A stretch of 64,000 nt of DNA. Source: Sphaerisporangium cinnabarinum. Its GTDB lineage: Bacteria > Actinomycetota > Actinomycetes > Actinomycetales > Cellulomonadaceae. Location of the stretch: positions 1 to 64,000 of the forward strand of contig QAPD01000042.1 of the NCBI GenBank assembly GCA_003052455.1, in the 5' to 3' direction. Under the pieces are notes generated by a model. The model saw only the letters and a list, made by a program, of their open reading frames with translations, was not told where the DNA came from and made no database searches. Both the position numbers and the translations under genes were made by a program. Of the stretch, positions 25,717-34,681 are shown one piece after another (position 1 is the first letter of the stretch; each line of letters begins with the position of its first letter).

Positions 25717-28089
25717 ATGACCGCCCCCGCACCCCAGGCTTCCGCACGCTCCGAGGCTCGTCCCGCCGCGCCGACGCTCGACACCGTCGAGCACGCCGCC
25801 GCCACGCCCGACGAGGTCCAGCCGTACGCCGAGCTCGGCCTCAAGCCGGACGAGTACCAGCGCATCCGCGACATCCTGGGGCGCCGCCCCACGGCCGCGG
25901 AGCTCGCGATGTACTCCGTCATGTGGTCCGAGCACTGCTCGTACAAGTCCTCCAAGGTCCACCTGTCGAAGTTCGGCGCGGCGACCACCGACGAGATGAA
26001 GAAGCACCTGCTCGTCGGCATCGGCGAGAACGCGGGCGTCGTCGACATCGGTGACGGCTGGGCCGTGACGTTCAAGGTCGAGTCGCACAACCACCCGTCG
26101 TTCGTCGAGCCCTACCAGGGCGCCGCGACCGGCGTCGGCGGCATCGTGCGCGACATCATCTCCATGGGCGCGCGCCCCGTCGCCGTCATGGACCAGCTCC
26201 GCTTCGGCGCCGTCGACCACCCGGACACGGCGCGCGTCGTGCACGGCGTCGTGAGCGGCGTCGGCGGGTACGGCAACAGCCTGGGCCTGCCGAACATCGG
26301 CGGCGAGCTCGTGTTCGACTCGTCGTACCAGGGCAACCCCCTCGTCAACGCGCTGTGCCTCGGCGTGCTCCGCCACGAGGACATCCACCTCGCCAACGCC
26401 TCGGGCGTGGGCAACAAGGTCGTGCTCTTCGGCGCCCGCACGGGCGGCGACGGCATCGGCGGCGCCTCGATCCTCGCGTCGGAGACGTTCGAGGACGGCG
26501 TGCCCGCCAAGCGCCCGAGCGTCCAGGTGGGCGACCCCTTCATGGAGAAGGTCCTCATCGAGTGCTGCCTCGAGCTCTACGCGGCGCAGGTCGTGGAGGG
26601 CATCCAGGACCTCGGCGCCGCCGGCATCTCGTGCGCGACGTCGGAGCTCGCCTCGAACGGCGACGGCGGCATGCACGTGTGGCTCGACGACGTCCTGCTG
26701 CGCGACCCGACGCTCAACGCGGGCGAGATCCTCATGTCGGAGTCGCAGGAGCGCATGATGGCGGTCGTCGCGCCGGAGAAGCTCGACGAGTTCCTTTCGA
26801 TCACGCGCAAGTGGGACGTCGAGACCGCCGTCATCGGCGAGGTCAACGACTCCGGCCGCCTGACGATCGACCACCACGGCGAGCGCATCGTCGACGTCGA
26901 CCCGCGGACCGTCGCGCACGAGGGCCCGGTGTACCACCGCCCGTACGCGCGCCCGGCCTGGCAGGACGGGCTCAACGCCCGCACGGTGGACGCCGACGCG
27001 CTCGCCCGCCCCGAGACGGGCGACGAGCTCCGCGCGACGGCCCTGCGCCTCCTCGCGTCGCCGAACCTCGCGTCCAAGGAGTGGGTGACGAACCAGTACG
27101 ACCGGTTCGTCCAGGGCAACACCGCGCTCGCGCAGCCCGACGACTCGGGGGTCGTCCGCGTCGACGAGAGCACGGGCCTCGGCGTCGCGCTCGCGACGGA
27201 CGCGAACGGCCGCTACGGCAAGCTCGACCCGCGCACGGGAGCACGCCTCGCGCTCGCCGAGGCGTACCGCAACGTCGCGACGACGGGCGCCCGCCCGCTC
27301 GCCGTGACCGACTGCCTGAACTTCGGCTCGCCCGAGGACCCGGACTCGATGTGGCAGCTCGTCGAGGCGATCGAGGGCCTCGCGGACGCGTGCCGCGAGC
27401 TCGGCGTGCCCGTGACGGGCGGCAACGTGTCGCTCTACAACGGGACCGGCGAGCCGGGGCAGATCGACTCGTCGATCCACCCGACCCCGGTCGTGGGCGT
27501 GCTCGGCGTGCTCGACGACGTCGCGCACGCCACGCCGTCGGGCTGGCGCGAGACGGGGGAGAGCATCTACCTCCTCGGCACCACGCGGGCGGAGCTCGAC
27601 GGCTCGGCGTGGGCCGACGTCGAGCACGGTCACCTGGGCGGCGTGCCCCCGCAGGTCGACCTCGCGGCCGAGAAGGCGCTCGCCGGCGTCCTCGTCAACG
27701 CGAGCCGCGACGACCTCGTGTCGGCCGCGCACGACCTCTCCGAGGGCGGCCTCGCGCAGGCGCTCCTCGAGGCGTCGCTGCGGTTCGGCGTCGGGGCCAC
27801 CGTGTCGCTCGACGCGCTGGCCGAGCGCGACGGCGTCACGCCGTTCGAGGCGCTGTTCTCCGAGTCGACCGCCCGTGCGCTCGTCGCGGTCCCCCGCGGC
27901 GAGGAGTCCAAGCTCGTCGACGCGTGCGTCGCGCGCGGTGTCCCCGTCCTGAAGATCGGCGAGACCGGCACGGAGCCCGGGGCCGCCGCCGAGTCGGGCG
28001 AGGCGCTCGAGGTCGCGGGCCTGTTCACCGTCCCGCTCAGCGAGGCGGACGCGGCCTTCCGCGGCACGCTGCCGGCCATCTTCGGCTGA
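25717..28089 (+). CDS. purL: Phosphoribosylformylglycinamidine synthase subunit PurL
   Basis: Makes FGAM from FGAR, glutamine and ATP in purine synthesis. 790 residues: the short form that lacks the glutaminase domain and needs separate PurQ and PurS. Motifs are [10 protein letters not shown] (71-80), [10 protein letters not shown] and [13 protein letters not shown], with the second AIRS-like half around [14 protein letters not shown]. The ATG has GAGGGAAACG upstream. purQ and purS are not adjacent here. An Ala/Pro-rich leader of about 25 residues precedes the conserved core. Confidence 0.95.
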   Translation: MTAPAPQASARSEARPAAPTLDTVEHAAATPDEVQPYAELGLKPDEYQRIRDILGRRPTAAELAMYSVMWSEHCSYKSSKVHLSKFGAATTDEMKKHLLVGIGENAGVVDIGDGWAVTFKVESHNHPSFVEPYQGAATGVGGIVRDIISMGARPVAVMDQLRFGAVDHPDTARVVHGVVSGVGGYGNSLGLPNIGGELVFDSSYQGNPLVNALCLGVLRHEDIHLANASGVGNKVVLFGARTGGDGIGGASILASETFEDGVPAKRPSVQVGDPFMEKVLIECCLELYAAQVVEGIQDLGAAGISCATSELASNGDGGMHVWLDDVLLRDPTLNAGEILMSESQERMMAVVAPEKLDEFLSITRKWDVETAVIGEVNDSGRLTIDHHGERIVDVDPRTVAHEGPVYHRPYARPAWQDGLNARTVDADALARPETGDELRATALRLLASPNLASKEWVTNQYDRFVQGNTALAQPDDSGVVRVDESTGLGVALATDANGRYGKLDPRTGARLALAEAYRNVATTGARPLAVTDCLNFGSPEDPDSMWQLVEAIEGLADACRELGVPVTGGNVSLYNGTGEPGQIDSSIHPTPVVGVLGVLDDVAHATPSGWRETGESIYLLGTTRAELDGSAWADVEHGHLGGVPPQVDLAAEKALAGVLVNASRDDLVSAAHDLSEGGLAQALLEASLRFGVGATVSLDALAERDGVTPFEALFSESTARALVAVPRGEESKLVDACVARGVPVLKIGETGTEPGAAAESGEALEVAGLFTVPLSEADAAFRGTLPAIFG

Positions 28090-28103
28090 CACCCGCTCCA
28101 CGG

Positions 28104-28135
28104 ACGCCCCGGTCACCACGTGGTGGCCGGGGCGT
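28104..28135 (+). terminator. purL terminator hairpin
   Basis: 15-bp stem (28104-28118 with 28121-28135) with one G-U pair and a 2-nt gap, 15 bases after the purL stop. Confidence 0.8.
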
Positions 28136-28231
28136 CGTCGTCGCGGGCGGGTGGGCGGGTTCGGTGGAGATCGCCGGGCGGGCCGGTGGGGCGGGTCGCG
28201 GCGGCAGGGTGGGCGCTGCGAGAGTCCGGGC

Positions 28232-29239
28232 ATGACCTCGGCCACCACGCGCCTCCCGCCCGCGCGCGTCACGACGCGGCGCCGACCGGGCGGGCTGCCC
28301 CTCACGGTCGTCCTCGCCGCGGGCGCCGTCGCGGTGCTCCTCCTCACGCTCGTGCGCGCCCTGCCCGACGACGCGTGGACGCCCGTCGCGCAGGTCGTCG
28401 GGTTCACGCCGTTCGTCGCCCTGGGCGCCGTCGTCGGGCTCGTGCTCACCCTCCTCGCGCGCCGGTGGCTGCTCGCGGCGCTGCTCGCCGTCTGCGTCAC
28501 CGTCCAGGCGGTGTGGCTCGTCCCGGCGTTCGTGCCCGGCCCCGCCCAGCCCGACGACGCGGTGACGCTGCGCGTGATGGGTGCCAACACCTGGTACGGC
28601 GCGGCGGACGCGGACGCGCTCGTCGACCTCGTCCGCACCGAGCACGTGCAGGTGCTCGCCGTGCTGGAGCTCACGACGGACCTGCGCGAGCGGCTCGTCG
28701 CGGCGGGCATCGAGGACGTGCTGCCGTACAGCGCGGACGGCAAGGTCGGGCGCGGCGCCATGGGCAGCGGGCTGTGGAGCGCGCTGCCGCTCCGCGACGT
28801 CGACGTCGAGCCGTTCTCGAACGACGCGATGCCGTCGGCGACGGTGGAGGTCGACGGCGTGCCGGTGCGCGTCACCGCGGTGCACCCGATCCCGCCGATC
28901 CCGGAGTACGTCGACATCTGGCACGAGGAGACGGACGCCCTCGCCGAGCGCGCGCACGGCGACCCGCTGCCCCAGGTGCTCGTCGGGGACTTCAACTCCA
29001 CCCACGACCACGCGACGTTCCGGCGGCTGCTGGGCGACCGGTTCCACGACGCGACGCGCGCCTCGGGCGGCGGGCTCGACCTGTCGTGGTCGCCGCGCCC
29101 CGGCGTCGTGCCGGCGGTGCTGAACCTCGACCACGTGGTGACCGACCGCGAGAACGTCGTGACCGACGTCGACTCCCTGCACGTCGTGGGCAGCGACCAC
29201 CGCGCGATCGTCGCGACGGTGCACGTGCCTCGCCCCTGA
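28232..29239 (+). CDS. Membrane-anchored endonuclease/exonuclease/phosphatase-family protein
   Basis: 335 residues. Three N-terminal hydrophobic helices (about 24-40, 50-72, 76-95) are followed by an extracytoplasmic EEP domain. That domain has GANTWYG, LELT (metal-binding Glu), GDFNSTHDHATFR and the terminal SDHRAIV with the catalytic Asp-His. It probably hydrolyses a phosphodiester outside the cell; the substrate is unknown. The ATG at 28232 has only a weak ribosome site. Confidence 0.85.
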   Translation: MTSATTRLPPARVTTRRRPGGLPLTVVLAAGAVAVLLLTLVRALPDDAWTPVAQVVGFTPFVALGAVVGLVLTLLARRWLLAALLAVCVTVQAVWLVPAFVPGPAQPDDAVTLRVMGANTWYGAADADALVDLVRTEHVQVLAVLELTTDLRERLVAAGIEDVLPYSADGKVGRGAMGSGLWSALPLRDVDVEPFSNDAMPSATVEVDGVPVRVTAVHPIPPIPEYVDIWHEETDALAERAHGDPLPQVLVGDFNSTHDHATFRRLLGDRFHDATRASGGGLDLSWSPRPGVVPAVLNLDHVVTDRENVVTDVDSLHVVGSDHRAIVATVHVPRP

Positions 29240-29259
29240 CGACGACGGACCCGGCGCCC

Positions 29260-29291
29260 CCGGTCGACGAGCGGGCTCGCTCGTCGACCGG
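29260..29291. terminator. 14-bp hairpin between convergent genes
   Basis: Perfect arms 29260-29273 and 29278-29291 with a GGCT loop, between the EEP gene and the MMPL gene, which end towards each other. Confidence 0.75.
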
Positions 29292-29323
29292 TGGCACGGG
29301 GTCCGGTGCGGGGCTCCGCGGTC

Positions 29324-32047
29324 TCAGCCGCGCGCGGGCTCCGGCTCGGCCGCGTCCGGGCCGGTCGTGCCCGGGTCGGTGCCGTCGTCGGGCGCGGCGC
29401 CCTCGGCAGCCGGGTCGGCCGGCCCGTCGAGGTGGTGCGGGTGCCGACGCTCGAGCGCGGCGCCCTCCACGTCGACGTCGGGCAGGACGCGGTCGAGCCA
29501 GCGGGGGAGCCACCACGCCTTGTCGCCCACGAGGTGCATGAGCGCCGGGACGAGCAGCATCCGCACGACGAACGCGTCGACGAGCACGCCGAACGCGAGC
29601 GCGAACCCGATGGGCCGGATCATCGCGCTGTGCGAGAAGACGAACCCGCCGAAGACGGAGATCATGATGATCGCCGCGGCCGTCACCACGGCCCGGCCCG
29701 CGCGGACGCCCTGCACGATCGCGACGCGCGCGGGGGCGCCGTGCGCGTACGCCTCGCGCATCCCCGAGCCGAGGAAGAGCTGGTAGTCCATCGCGAGGCC
29801 GAACAGGATGCCGACGAGGATCGTGGGCAGGAAGTTGAGGATGGGGCCCGGCGTCTCGACGCCGAACACCCCCGCGAGCCAGCCCCACTGGTAGATCGCG
29901 ACGACACCGCCGAGCGCGGCGAAGTACGACAGGATGAACCCGAGCGTCGCGACGACCGGCACGAAGATCGACCGGAACACGAGCACGAGGATGACGAGCG
30001 ACAGCCCGACGACGACCGCGAGGTAGATCGGCAGGGCCTGCGCGAGCTTCTCCGAGATGTCGATGTTGCCGCTGGCCGAGCCCGCGACGCCGAGCGTCAC
30101 GTCCCCGTCGAGCGGTTCGAGGGCGCGTAGGGCGTGCACGAGCTCCTCGGTCGACTCGCTCGTCGGACCCTCGGCCGGGATCACCTGGAACGCCGCGACC
30201 GTGCGGTCCTCGGACGTCCCGATCGGGGCGACGGCCACGACGTCGTCCTGCGCGAACAGCTCCTCGGCCACGCCCACCTGGTACTCGAGCGCCTCGGCCT
30301 CGGTCGGCTCGCCCGGGAGGTCGGCGACGACGAGCAGCGGTCCGTTCGTGCCCTCGCCGAACTCCTCGGCGATCGTCGAGTACGCGCGGTACTGCGTCGA
30401 GTCGTGCGCCTCGGACGAGCCGTCGGGCAGGTTGGTCCGCAGGTCGAGCGCGGGCAGGGCGATCACGCCGAGCGCGACGACGGCGAGCAGCGCCGTGCCC
30501 ACCGCGCGGACGGTCGACATGGGGCGCACGGGCTCCGCGGCGGGCAGGCCGCCCGCGGCGCCCGGCTCCGACGCCGCGCTCCCGGTCGACGCGCCGGTCG
30601 CCGCACCGGTCGAGGCGACACCCGTCGACGCGGCGGGACCGGCGAGCGCGGCGCGCTCGCGGCGGCTGAGGATCCGCGGGCCGATCATGCCGAGCAGGGC
30701 CGGCGTGAGGGTGACGGCGATGAGCACGGCGATCGCGACGCACAGCGCGCCGACCGTGCCCATGAGGCCGAGGAACGGGATGCCGGTGACGTTGAGCGCG
30801 AGCAGCGCGATGAGCACCGTCGCCCCGGCGAACACGACCGCGTTGCCCGACGTGCCGTTCGCGAGCGCGATCGACTCGTGCAGCTCGTCGCCCTGCTTGA
30901 GCTGGCGCCGGTGCCGGTTGACGATGAACAGCGAGTAGTCGATCCCGACGGCGAGCCCCAGCATGAGGCCGAGCACCGGCGTCACCGACGACATCTCCAC
31001 GACCCCGGACAGCGACATCGCGGCGAGCGCGCCGATCCCGACCCCGATGAGGGCCGTGAGGATCGGCAGGCCGGCGCCCACGAGCGTCCCGAGCATGACG
31101 ACGAGCACGATCGCCGCGACGACGAGGCCGACGGCCTCGCCCACGCCGAACACCTGCGGCACGCCCTGGGCGATGTCGGACGAGAAGTCGGTCTGGACGC
31201 CGTCGACCGGGTCGTCGGCGAAGACGGCCACGAGGTCGTCCTTCGTCTGCTGGTCGATGCTCATGTTCGGCTCGGTGAACGTCACGTTCGCGACCGCCGC
31301 GCTCCCGTCCGTGGACACGAGCCGGATGTCGGACGCCATGTCGAGCAGGGGAGCGGAGAGCTCGAGCTGCGCGGACTGCTCCTCGAGCGTCGCGCTCTGG
31401 TCCTCCAGCGCGGTGACCTGCTGGTCGAGCGTCGCGGCCTGCGACTCGAGCGTGGCGCGGCCCGCGTCGAGCTCGGCCTGCTGCGCGTCGAGCTGCGGCG
31501 CGGCCTGCTCCAGCGCGCCCGCGGCCTCGGCCTGGGCGCGCGCCGTGTCGAGCTGGGCCTGGCCTGCGTCGAGCTGGGCGCGGGCGGTGTCGACCTGCTC
31601 CTGCGCGGCGGCGAGCTGCGCGCGGCCGTCCTCGATCTGCTCGCGTCCCGCGGCGATCTGGGTGCGGCCGTCGTCGATCTGCTTCCGCTGGTCGGCGAGC
31701 TCCTCCTGCGTCGCGAACGGGTCGACGACCGACGCGACGCCGTCGACCTCCTCCGCCGCGGCGAAGCGGTCCGCGATCGCCGCCTCCTGCTCGGGCGTGA
31801 ACGGCGCGCCGTCCTCCGTCGCGAGGACGATCGTGCCGCTCCCGCCCGACGCCTCGGGCAGCGCGGTCTGGAGGCGCTCGGTGACGTCGGCGGTCGGGGT
31901 GCCGGGGATCGAGAAGCTGCTCGCGAGCGTGCCGCCGAACGCGACGAACGCCGCCCCGGCGAGCACGAGCACCGCGAGCCACGCGGCGAGGACGGTCCGC
32001 GCGCGGCGCGCGCACGCGCGGCCGAGGCGGTAGAGGAGTTCAGCCAT
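29324..32047 (-). CDS. MMPL-family RND exporter with long coiled coil
   Basis: 907 residues. The layout is one N-terminal helix, a large extracytoplasmic loop, a block of helices (LMLGLAVGIDYSLFIVNRHR, the MMPL motif), a second loop, and a second block with FGLAMDYQLFLGSGMREAY. The first loop carries roughly 110 residues of heptad-like repeats (QIDDGRTQIAAGREQIEDGR and following), predicted to form a coiled coil. The likely role is export of a lipid, drug or metabolite. It lies 114 bp behind a TetR gene on the same strand, so local repression is likely. Confidence 0.9.
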   Translation of the reverse strand: MAELLYRLGRACARRARTVLAAWLAVLVLAGAAFVAFGGTLASSFSIPGTPTADVTERLQTALPEASGGSGTIVLATEDGAPFTPEQEAAIADRFAAAEEVDGVASVVDPFATQEELADQRKQIDDGRTQIAAGREQIEDGRAQLAAAQEQVDTARAQLDAGQAQLDTARAQAEAAGALEQAAPQLDAQQAELDAGRATLESQAATLDQQVTALEDQSATLEEQSAQLELSAPLLDMASDIRLVSTDGSAAVANVTFTEPNMSIDQQTKDDLVAVFADDPVDGVQTDFSSDIAQGVPQVFGVGEAVGLVVAAIVLVVMLGTLVGAGLPILTALIGVGIGALAAMSLSGVVEMSSVTPVLGLMLGLAVGIDYSLFIVNRHRRQLKQGDELHESIALANGTSGNAVVFAGATVLIALLALNVTGIPFLGLMGTVGALCVAIAVLIAVTLTPALLGMIGPRILSRRERAALAGPAASTGVASTGAATGASTGSAASEPGAAGGLPAAEPVRPMSTVRAVGTALLAVVALGVIALPALDLRTNLPDGSSEAHDSTQYRAYSTIAEEFGEGTNGPLLVVADLPGEPTEAEALEYQVGVAEELFAQDDVVAVAPIGTSEDRTVAAFQVIPAEGPTSESTEELVHALRALEPLDGDVTLGVAGSASGNIDISEKLAQALPIYLAVVVGLSLVILVLVFRSIFVPVVATLGFILSYFAALGGVVAIYQWGWLAGVFGVETPGPILNFLPTILVGILFGLAMDYQLFLGSGMREAYAHGAPARVAIVQGVRAGRAVVTAAAIIMISVFGGFVFSHSAMIRPIGFALAFGVLVDAFVVRMLLVPALMHLVGDKAWWLPRWLDRVLPDVDVEGAALERRHPHHLDGPADPAAEGAAPDDGTDPGTTGPDAAEPEPARG

Positions 32048-32161
32048 GAGGGTCCTTCGGTGGGAGTCCGGTCCGGGGTCTGGCGGGAGTGCCCGGGATG
32101 GCAGGTCGGGTCTGGGGCTGCGGGAGAGGTGGTCGCGGGGGCGGGGAGGGTGCGGGTCGCG

Positions 32162-32884
32162 TCAGGCGGGGTCCGCCCAGCCGGCGCGGATCCGTTCGAC
32201 GAGGCGGTCGAGCAGACCCGCCCAGACCTCGCGCGAGGCGTCGTCGTCGGCGGCACCGGTCTCGGCCCACCAGCGACGCTGGATGACGAGGACCCCGGCC
32301 ATGAGCGCGCCCACGAGCATCTCGATCTCGAGCGGGTCGACGTCCGGGTGCCGGCGCGTGGTGGCCGCGACGAGGCGCTCGGCGAGGTGGGTGAAGGTGC
32401 GCACGACCATCGTCGTGACGCGCGGCGTGGGCTCGGTCGCGGTGCCGCCGAGGGCGCGCGTGAGGTAGGCCATGGGGCCGACGAGGTCCGTGCCGCGCAG
32501 CGCCGCGGTGACGTCGTCGAGGGGCGTGGGGCGGTCGGTGCCCGGCTCGGCCGCGCTCGCCCCGAGCGTCTCGACGACCGAGCCCAGCACGTCCTCGCAG
32601 ACCTCGACCACGACGTCGTCGAGCGACGCGAAGTGGTTGAAGATCGTGCGGCGCGCGACGTCGGCCCGTGCCGCGAGCTCGTCGACGGTGAAGCGCGCGC
32701 CGCCCTTCTCCTCCATGAGCGTCGCGGCGGCGGCGACGATCGCGCGGCGGTGGCGCGCGCGCAGGGCCGCGCGGCGGTCGGGAGCCGCGGCGTCCGGAGC
32801 GGGGGCGTCCGGGCCGGGGGCGGCGAGGTCGGCGGCGTCCGTCACGGGCGCGGTCGGGCGCTCGGGTCCGGGCAGGGGAGGCAC
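32162..32884 (-). CDS. TetR-family regulator upstream of the MMPL exporter
   Basis: 240 residues. A Pro/Ala-rich leader of about 36 residues is followed by the HTH (FTVDELAARADVARRTIFNH) and a helical ligand domain. The start is a GTG at 32884. The -10 box TAGTGT ends six bases before it, so the mRNA is probably leaderless. A palindrome inside the promoter spacer argues for autorepression, with the MMPL gene in the same transcript. Confidence 0.85.
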   Translation of the reverse strand: MPPLPGPERPTAPVTDAADLAAPGPDAPAPDAAAPDRRAALRARHRRAIVAAAATLMEEKGGARFTVDELAARADVARRTIFNHFASLDDVVVEVCEDVLGSVVETLGASAAEPGTDRPTPLDDVTAALRGTDLVGPMAYLTRALGGTATEPTPRVTTMVVRTFTHLAERLVAATTRRHPDVDPLEIEMLVGALMAGVLVIQRRWWAETGAADDDASREVWAGLLDRLVERIRAGWADPA

Positions 32885-32890
32885 CTCTTG

Positions 32891-32920
32891 ACACTAGGTG
32901 CATCGATGCACTCGGTGCAA
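32891..32920 (-). promoter_or_regulatory. TetR promoter with embedded operator
   Basis: On the minus strand: -35 TTGCAC (32920-32915), 18-bp spacer, -10 TAGTGT (32896-32891). The spacer contains the perfect 14-bp palindrome GTGCATCGATGCAC (32898-32911). Repressor bound there would block RNA polymerase. Confidence 0.65.
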
Positions 32921-32986
32921 ACGAGAGCCGTCGGCGCTCAAAGTTGACCGATCAAGTCCAGTATGTGGGAAGGTCCCGGCGGTGCG

Positions 32987-33015
32987 TTGACACCCTCCGT
33001 GCCCGCTCGTAAGTT
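32987..33015 (+). promoter_or_regulatory. Promoter of the sulfur-scavenging operon
   Basis: Consensus -35 TTGACA (32987-32992), 17-bp spacer, -10 TAAGTT (33010-33015). Transcription should start near 33022, just before a perfect 9-bp hairpin (33025-33044) that begins the leader RNA. Confidence 0.65.
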
Positions 33016-33053
33016 CCCGCGCAACCGAGGTCCACGGACCTCGGCACAGGACA

Positions 33054-33178
33054 TGGTCATGAGCTCCGACGCCAAGCCCCGGCTCGTCGGACGGCAACCC
33101 TCCCGCGCGGCGGGGTGCCCCGGGTGAGGACCAGGTCCCGCGACGCGCGACCTGCGCGGTGCGGGGCAACGACGCGGC
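33054..33178 (+). promoter_or_regulatory. SAM-IV-like riboswitch before the monooxygenase operon
   Basis: P1 pairs TGGTC (33054-33058) with GACCA (33129-33133). Inside are CATGAG, a P2 stem CTCCGACG..CGTCGGA, GGCAACCC, a P3 stem and GGGGTGCCCCGGGTGA, the same core as the element at 8391. The 3' part (a hairpin 33133-33153, then GCGGGGCAACGACGCGG) differs from textbook SAM-IV, so it may be the SAM-I/IV variant. It is expected to repress the operon when SAM is high. Confidence 0.78.
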
Positions 33179-33208
33179 GCCCGGCGACGGGCACGAAGGA
33201 GACGGACG

Positions 33209-33337
33209 ATGGACCGGCGAGAGTCGAGCACCGCGGTGAGCACCCCGCACGCGCCGACGTGCCCCTGTCCGGTCCGCGGTGCGGCCGCCGTCTCCTGTCC
33301 GGTCGGCGCCCCCGCGCGCGTCACCTGTTGTCGCTGA
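33209..33337 (+). CDS. Cys-rich leader peptide (42 aa), candidate cysteine sensor
   Basis: Small ORF starting ATG at 33209 with AGGAG seven bases upstream. It encodes 42 residues with Cys at 19, 21, 32, 40 and 41 and ends VTCCR-stop. Four of the five Cys codons are TGT, whereas the neighbouring genes I checked use TGC. It lies between a SAM riboswitch and a sulfur operon. Cys-rich upstream ORFs are known in actinobacteria, where ribosome stalling at Cys codons controls downstream genes. About 170 nt without a gene separate it from the first enzyme gene; that spacer holds a pyrimidine-rich tract (33388-33405) and a GC hairpin. Function is inference. Confidence 0.6.
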   Translation: MDRRESSTAVSTPHAPTCPCPVRGAAAVSCPVGAPARVTCCR

Positions 33338-33418
33338 CGACGCCCCGCTCCTGACGCCGCGCGCGCCTGTGCGCACGCCCTGACGGGCCTCCCTCCGGCC
33401 TCCCCGGCCCCGCCCTGC

Positions 33419-33435
33419 CGCCCCGCGGCGGGGCG
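33419..33435 (+). other. Hairpin between leader peptide and first structural gene
   Basis: 7-bp GC stem (33419-33425 with 33429-33435), a possible attenuation structure. The pyrimidine-rich CCTCCCTCCGGCCTCCCC at 33388-33405 just before it could pair with GGAG-type ribosome sites. Confidence 0.4.
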
Positions 33436-33509
33436 ACCCTGCCCACCCCCTGGCACCCCGCCGCGCCCTGAGCGTGCGGTCGGCGCCTGTCCCAGAACGG
33501 ATCCTCGCG

Positions 33510-34664
33510 ATGCCCGACCCCCGCCCCGCCCGCACCGTCCACCTCGGCGTCGACCTCACCGACGCCGGTGCGCACCCCGCCGCCTGGCGGACCGTGGGCT
33601 CCCAGGCCCAGCGCCTGTTCGACGCCAAGCGCCTCGTCGAGCTCGTCGCCACCGCCCAGCGCGGTCTGCTCGACCTCGTCACGCTCGACGACGCGTTCAC
33701 CCTCCAGCCGGGCCGCAACGGGTCCGTGCGCGGCCGGCTCGACGCCGCGCTCGTCGCGTCCCGGCTCGCTCCGCGCAGCGCGGGCATCGGCCTCGTCCCG
33801 ACCGTCACGACCACGCACACCGAGCCGTTCCACGTCTCCAAGGCGGTCGCGACGATCGACCACGTGAGCTCCGGCCGCGCGGGGTGGCAGGTCGGGTGGT
33901 CCACGACCCCGGCCGAGGCCGCGGCCTTCGGGCGCAAGGGCGCCCAGGACGAGCCCGACGCCGTCGCCGAGGCGGACGAGGCGGTCGAGGTCGTCACGCG
34001 GCTCTGGGACTCGTGGGAGGACGACGCCGAGATCCGCGACGTCGCGACGGGCCGGTTCGTGGACCGCGAGAAGCTGCACTACGTCGACCACGAGGGCATC
34101 CGGTTCGCGGTCAAGGGACCGTCGATCACCCCGCGCCCGCCGCAGGGCCAGCCGCCCGTCGTCGTGCGGGCGAGCACGCCGGCGTCGCTCGACCTCGCGG
34201 CCCGCCGGGCCGACGTCGTGCGGGTCCGCGCCGCGACCCGCGACGAGGCCACCGCGATCCGGTCGCAGGTGCGCGACGCGGCCGCGGACGCTGGGCGCGA
34301 TCCCGACACGCTCCGGGTCCTCGTCGACGCCTACGTCGTCGTCGGCGACACGCGGGCGAGCGCGCAGGCCCGCCTCGACCTGCTCGAGGACCTCGAGGGC
34401 GTCTCGTGGGACACGGACTCGCTGACGCACGTGGGCACGGCGCGCGACCTCGCGGCGACGGTCGAGGAGTGGGCGCACGCCGGCGCCGCTGACGGCTTCC
34501 TGCTGCGGCCGTCGTCGCTGAGCACGGACCTCGAGGCGATCGTCGACGGGGTCGTGCCGCTGCTCCAGGGCGTGGGCCTGTTCCGCACCGCGTACCCGGG
34601 CACGACGCTGCGCGACACGCTCGGCCTCCCGCACCCCGCGAACCGCTACGCGGCGATCGCCTGA
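33510..34664 (+). CDS. LLM-class flavin monooxygenase 1
   Basis: 384-residue luciferase-like TIM barrel. It has PTVTTTHTEPFHVSKAVATI and DHVSSGRAGWQVGWS, the region that in NtaA/DszA-type enzymes reads DxLSxGRxxWNxVTS, so it is a diverged member of that group. It would use FMNH2 and O2, probably to oxidise and cleave an organosulfur compound. The ATG at 33510 is preferred over a GTG 36 bp upstream. Neither has a strong ribosome site, which fits regulated or coupled translation behind the leader peptide. First enzyme gene of the operon. Confidence 0.82.
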   Translation: MPDPRPARTVHLGVDLTDAGAHPAAWRTVGSQAQRLFDAKRLVELVATAQRGLLDLVTLDDAFTLQPGRNGSVRGRLDAALVASRLAPRSAGIGLVPTVTTTHTEPFHVSKAVATIDHVSSGRAGWQVGWSTTPAEAAAFGRKGAQDEPDAVAEADEAVEVVTRLWDSWEDDAEIRDVATGRFVDREKLHYVDHEGIRFAVKGPSITPRPPQGQPPVVVRASTPASLDLAARRADVVRVRAATRDEATAIRSQVRDAAADAGRDPDTLRVLVDAYVVVGDTRASAQARLDLLEDLEGVSWDTDSLTHVGTARDLAATVEEWAHAGAADGFLLRPSSLSTDLEAIVDGVVPLLQGVGLFRTAYPGTTLRDTLGLPHPANRYAAIA

Positions 34665-34681
34665 GCCCGGACGGACCCGAC

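Noticed and set aside
33115-33354. A 79-residue open frame overlapping the riboswitch and leader peptide
   Set aside because: It begins inside the riboswitch core, has no ribosome site and lies in a different frame from the Cys-rich ORF with AGGAG and ATG.
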